In this document: piece after piece, positions 31,776 to 33,461 of the stretch
Layout: every line of letters starts with the position of its first letter
Numbering within the stretch: position 1 is the stretch's first letter
Assembly: GCA_903839845.1 (NCBI GenBank)
Contig: CAIMEA010000224.1
Location: 1-33,461, forward strand
DNA from: an uncultured Hyphomicrobiales bacterium
GTDB lineage: Bacteria; Pseudomonadota; Alphaproteobacteria; Rhizobiales; Xanthobacteraceae
Length of the DNA stretch: 33,461 bases
Reading direction: 5' to 3'
Program-made: the position numbers and the translations under genes
Notes under the pieces: generated by a model
The model's input: the letters and a program-made list of their open reading frames with translations, nothing else
Databases searched by the model: none
Told to the model about the DNA's origin: nothing

Positions 31776-32174
31776 TCAGGTGCCATCGTTCGCCGGTTTA
31801 TCAAGTTTGCCGATCAACGCGCCCAACAAGCCCCAGAAATGATCGTCGCCCGGGTAGCCGCGAATGCGGCCGATTTCGCGGCCCTTGTCGATCAGGACGA
31901 ATAACGGCGTCAACCGTTCGTTCTGTATGAAGGCCAAGTCAGGCGGCAGGGCCCGGTCTGTGTCGACGCGCCGCAAGGGCGCGCGTTTGCCTTCGTCAGT
32001 CTTATCATAGACCGGCGCGATTTCGCGGTCGAAGGCGGCGCACCAGACGCAACCGGCCTGTTCGAACATCACCAGCTCGGCGGCGCGCGCCGAAACGCCC
32101 GCCAGCGCGATATACATCACGCCAACGATGGCAATGGCAGCAAAATATTTCACCAATCGGGAAAGCGTCGGCAA
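31776..32174 (-). CDS. Periplasmic thioredoxin-fold protein (SoxS-like)
   Basis: The 132-residue protein has an N-terminal membrane or signal segment (VKYFAAIAIVGVMYIALAGVSARA) and a thioredoxin-like domain with the active site CVWC (Cys42 and Cys45) and a cis-Pro region in RLTPLFVLID. It should work in the periplasm and be kept reduced by the divergently encoded CcdA. The start is a TTG at 32174, supported by AGAGG seven bases upstream and by the signal sequence that follows. It is 28 bases ahead of the ArsR gene on the same strand and in the same unit. The SoxS comparison is by neighbourhood and size. Confidence 0.88.
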   Translation of the reverse strand: MPTLSRLVKYFAAIAIVGVMYIALAGVSARAAELVMFEQAGCVWCAAFDREIAPVYDKTDEGKRAPLRRVDTDRALPPDLAFIQNERLTPLFVLIDKGREIGRIRGYPGDDHFWGLLGALIGKLDKPANDGT

Positions 32175-32228
32175 GTTTGTCCTCTTGCAATTTCAGTGGA
32201 AAAACAAAGACGTCTTGCTTCACCCTCT

Positions 32229-32256
32229 TATATATCATTAATGACGAATATGTCGA
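32229..32256 (-). promoter_or_regulatory. Divergent promoter and dyad between thioredoxin and ccdA genes
   Basis: On the minus strand TCGACA (32256-32251) and TATATA (32234-32229) with a 16-base spacer form a plausible promoter for the thioredoxin-ArsR unit. The spacer contains the perfect palindrome TCATTAATGA (32235-32244), with outer TAT/ATA arms. It also precedes ccdA on the other strand. It is a candidate operator for the ArsR repressor and differs from the TTAG-N6-CTAA sites at bigR. Confidence 0.5.
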
Positions 32257-32272
32257 TGAAAGGTTGCCGGCG

Positions 32273-33007
32273 ATGAGTCTCGATGTCTCGGTCAGCGGCG
32301 CTTTTGTCGCTGGATTACTGTCGTTCGCGTCGCCTTGCGTGCTGCCTCTGGTGCCGCCGTATCTGGCTTATATGGGCGGCGTCTCGATCGCGGAATTGCG
32401 CGCCGGCGAGCGCAATGCCGCGCGATGGCGGGTGCTCGCGGTCGCGGTGGCCTTTGTCGCCGGCTTTTCGAGCGTGTTCGTGGCGCTCGGTGCGACCGCG
32501 TCTTTTATCGGACAGGCGGTTGGCGCCTATCTCGGCATTCTCGGCTATGTGGCCGGCCTTCTGCTGATTGTCATGGGGCTGCATTTTCTCGGCGTTTTCC
32601 GCATCGCGCTGCTGGATCGCACCGCGCGTGTCGGCATGGCGCGCGAGCCGGCCGGACTTACCGGAGCCTATGCGATCGGCCTTGCCTTCGGCTTCGGCTG
32701 GTCGCCTTGCGTCGGCCCCGTGCTGACCGCGATTCTGCTGATGGCCGGTGCGTCGGACAGCGCGAGCGAGGGCGCGTGGCTGCTGCTAGTCTATTCGCTC
32801 GGCATTGGCGTGCCGTTTCTGATCGCCGCCGGATTTGCCGGCGCGTTCATGCGCTGGAGCGCGCGGTTTCGCGTGCATCTCGGCATCATCGAAAAAGCGA
32901 TGGGCGTATTTCTGATTGTTGCCGGGGTGTTGATTTTCACAGGGCAAATGCCGGCCATCGCGTTTTGGCTGATCGAGACGTTTCCGGCGCTCGGCAAGCT
33001 CGGCTGA
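32273..33007 (+). CDS. ccdA: CcdA/DsbD-like cytochrome c biogenesis and thiol transfer protein
   Basis: CcdA passes electrons from cytoplasmic thioredoxin across the inner membrane to periplasmic thiol proteins. The 244-residue polytopic protein has the paired cysteine motifs LLSFASPCVLPLVPPYLAY (Cys22) in the first membrane helix and FGFGWSPCVGPVLTAILL (Cys146) in the fourth, with six likely membrane helices. The ATG at 32273 is chosen because the domain starts right there and AAAGG lies upstream; an in-frame start at 32177 would add an unrelated stretch. It is divergent from the thioredoxin-ArsR unit, resembling the soxV-soxS arrangement. It is convergent with the next gene, with only three bases between the stops. 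Confidence 0.95.
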   Translation: MSLDVSVSGAFVAGLLSFASPCVLPLVPPYLAYMGGVSIAELRAGERNAARWRVLAVAVAFVAGFSSVFVALGATASFIGQAVGAYLGILGYVAGLLLIVMGLHFLGVFRIALLDRTARVGMAREPAGLTGAYAIGLAFGFGWSPCVGPVLTAILLMAGASDSASEGAWLLLVYSLGIGVPFLIAAGFAGAFMRWSARFRVHLGIIEKAMGVFLIVAGVLIFTGQMPAIAFWLIETFPALGKLG

Positions 33008-33010
33008 GTT

Positions 33011-33461
33011 TTACCCGAAGCGGAACGCCAGCAGATTATCGAACGAACGCAATTCGATCAGAATGCGATGCAGCAGGTTGGTGTCGCGCGTCGCGATCGC
33101 ACCGGGGATGAGATCGAGACCGGCTTTGGCGCCATCGACCAGCCGGCGGAATTCCGGGCTGTTGTGCACGGTCGCGCTGGCGATGCTGTCGCAACGGTCC
33201 AGGACATAGCCGTAGATCGATGCCTTGTTGGCGATGGCAAAGCGCACCTGCGGTTTGCTCCAGTCAAGCGCGTTGTCGTTATAGAGCATGAGTGCATCGG
33301 CAACGGCGTTGGCATCGCGGACGCAGTCGGCCAGCACGACGATCCCGCTTGATTTGCGCAGGTCGTAAAGGTCGCCGCGAATGGCGCTCAGCGACTGGCT
33401 GGCGGCATCGGCGCGGCCGGACTTGAGCATCATGTCGGCGGCGACCAGGCGCGCGCCGATA
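33011..33461 (-). CDS. Hypothetical protein, 5' end outside window
   Basis: I do not recognise a family. An open frame enters from the right edge and ends at 33011. Its last 140 residues from an internal Met include SLSAIRGDLYDLRKSSGIVVLADCVRDANAVADALM, YNDNALDWSKPQVRFAIANKASIYGYVLDRCDSIAS and a final RSFDNLLAFRFG. The region before that Met (GARLVAADMMLKSGRADAAS) reads as protein, so the true start lies beyond the window. The part seen is mostly helical with two cysteines and no membrane segment. It ends three bases from the convergent ccdA. Confidence 0.7.
   Translation of the reverse strand, partial: IGARLVAADMMLKSGRADAASQSLSAIRGDLYDLRKSSGIVVLADCVRDANAVADALMLYNDNALDWSKPQVRFAIANKASIYGYVLDRCDSIASATVHNSPEFRRLVDGAKAGLDLIPGAIATRDTNLLHRILIELRSFDNLLAFRFG

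Overview
The window is GC-rich chromosomal DNA of an alphaproteobacterium, most likely Hyphomicrobiales near Bradyrhizobium, Rhodopseudomonas or Pseudolabrys. The evidence is inference from gene content and order: phaC, a small lipoprotein, an aminotransferase, hom, glpX and recJ in a row; two orphan Bug/TctC solute-binding proteins; BigR-type regulators; and alphaproteobacterial topoisomerase IV and ArgC. No phage, IS element, CRISPR, tRNA or rRNA was recognised. It reads as stable core chromosome with small accessory modules.

Layout. 1-3683: a DEAD-box RNA helicase cut by the left edge, an alpha/beta hydrolase and a double-domain L,D-transpeptidase. 3831-8023: 4-hydroxybenzoate hydroxylase (pobA) flanked by two orphan Bug solute-binding proteins, then a secreted protein of unknown function. 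8046-12920: parE, a DedA membrane protein, an exported GlcG/HbpS-like protein and a Tat-exported metallo-beta-lactamase-fold hydrolase. 12945-15979: argC behind what looks like an arginine-rich leader peptide with attenuator-like RNA structure, then aidB, whose ribosome-binding site lies in a perfect hairpin. 15976-17108: a MAPEG protein and a flavin reductase. 17094-19762: a persulfide module with bigR, a rhodanese-DUF2892 protein and a TauE/SafE exporter on one strand and a divergent persulfide dioxygenase on the other. 19799-27931: phaC, then lipoprotein, aminotransferase, hom, glpX and recJ. 28109-30933: a small conserved-looking protein, a HerA/YjgR-type ATPase and an AhpD-like protein. 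31000-33007: a SoxRSV-like envelope thiol module with a thioredoxin, a second two-cysteine ArsR repressor, a Cys-rich secreted protein and divergent CcdA. 33011-33461: a partial unknown gene.

How the genes work together. The two sulfur/thiol modules share one logic: a BigR/SqrR-type ArsR repressor with two cysteines sits beside the genes it probably controls. In the first, overlapping divergent promoters carry two copies of TTAG-N6-CTAA. The argC leader is the strongest candidate for an undescribed element. A consensus-like promoter (TTGACC-N17-TATATC) puts transcription start almost on the ATG of a 24-codon ORF with eight arginines, five of them consecutive. It is followed by a GC-rich hairpin whose left arm can pair instead with the leader ORF. 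This is the geometry of ribosome-mediated attenuation in front of an arginine-biosynthesis gene.
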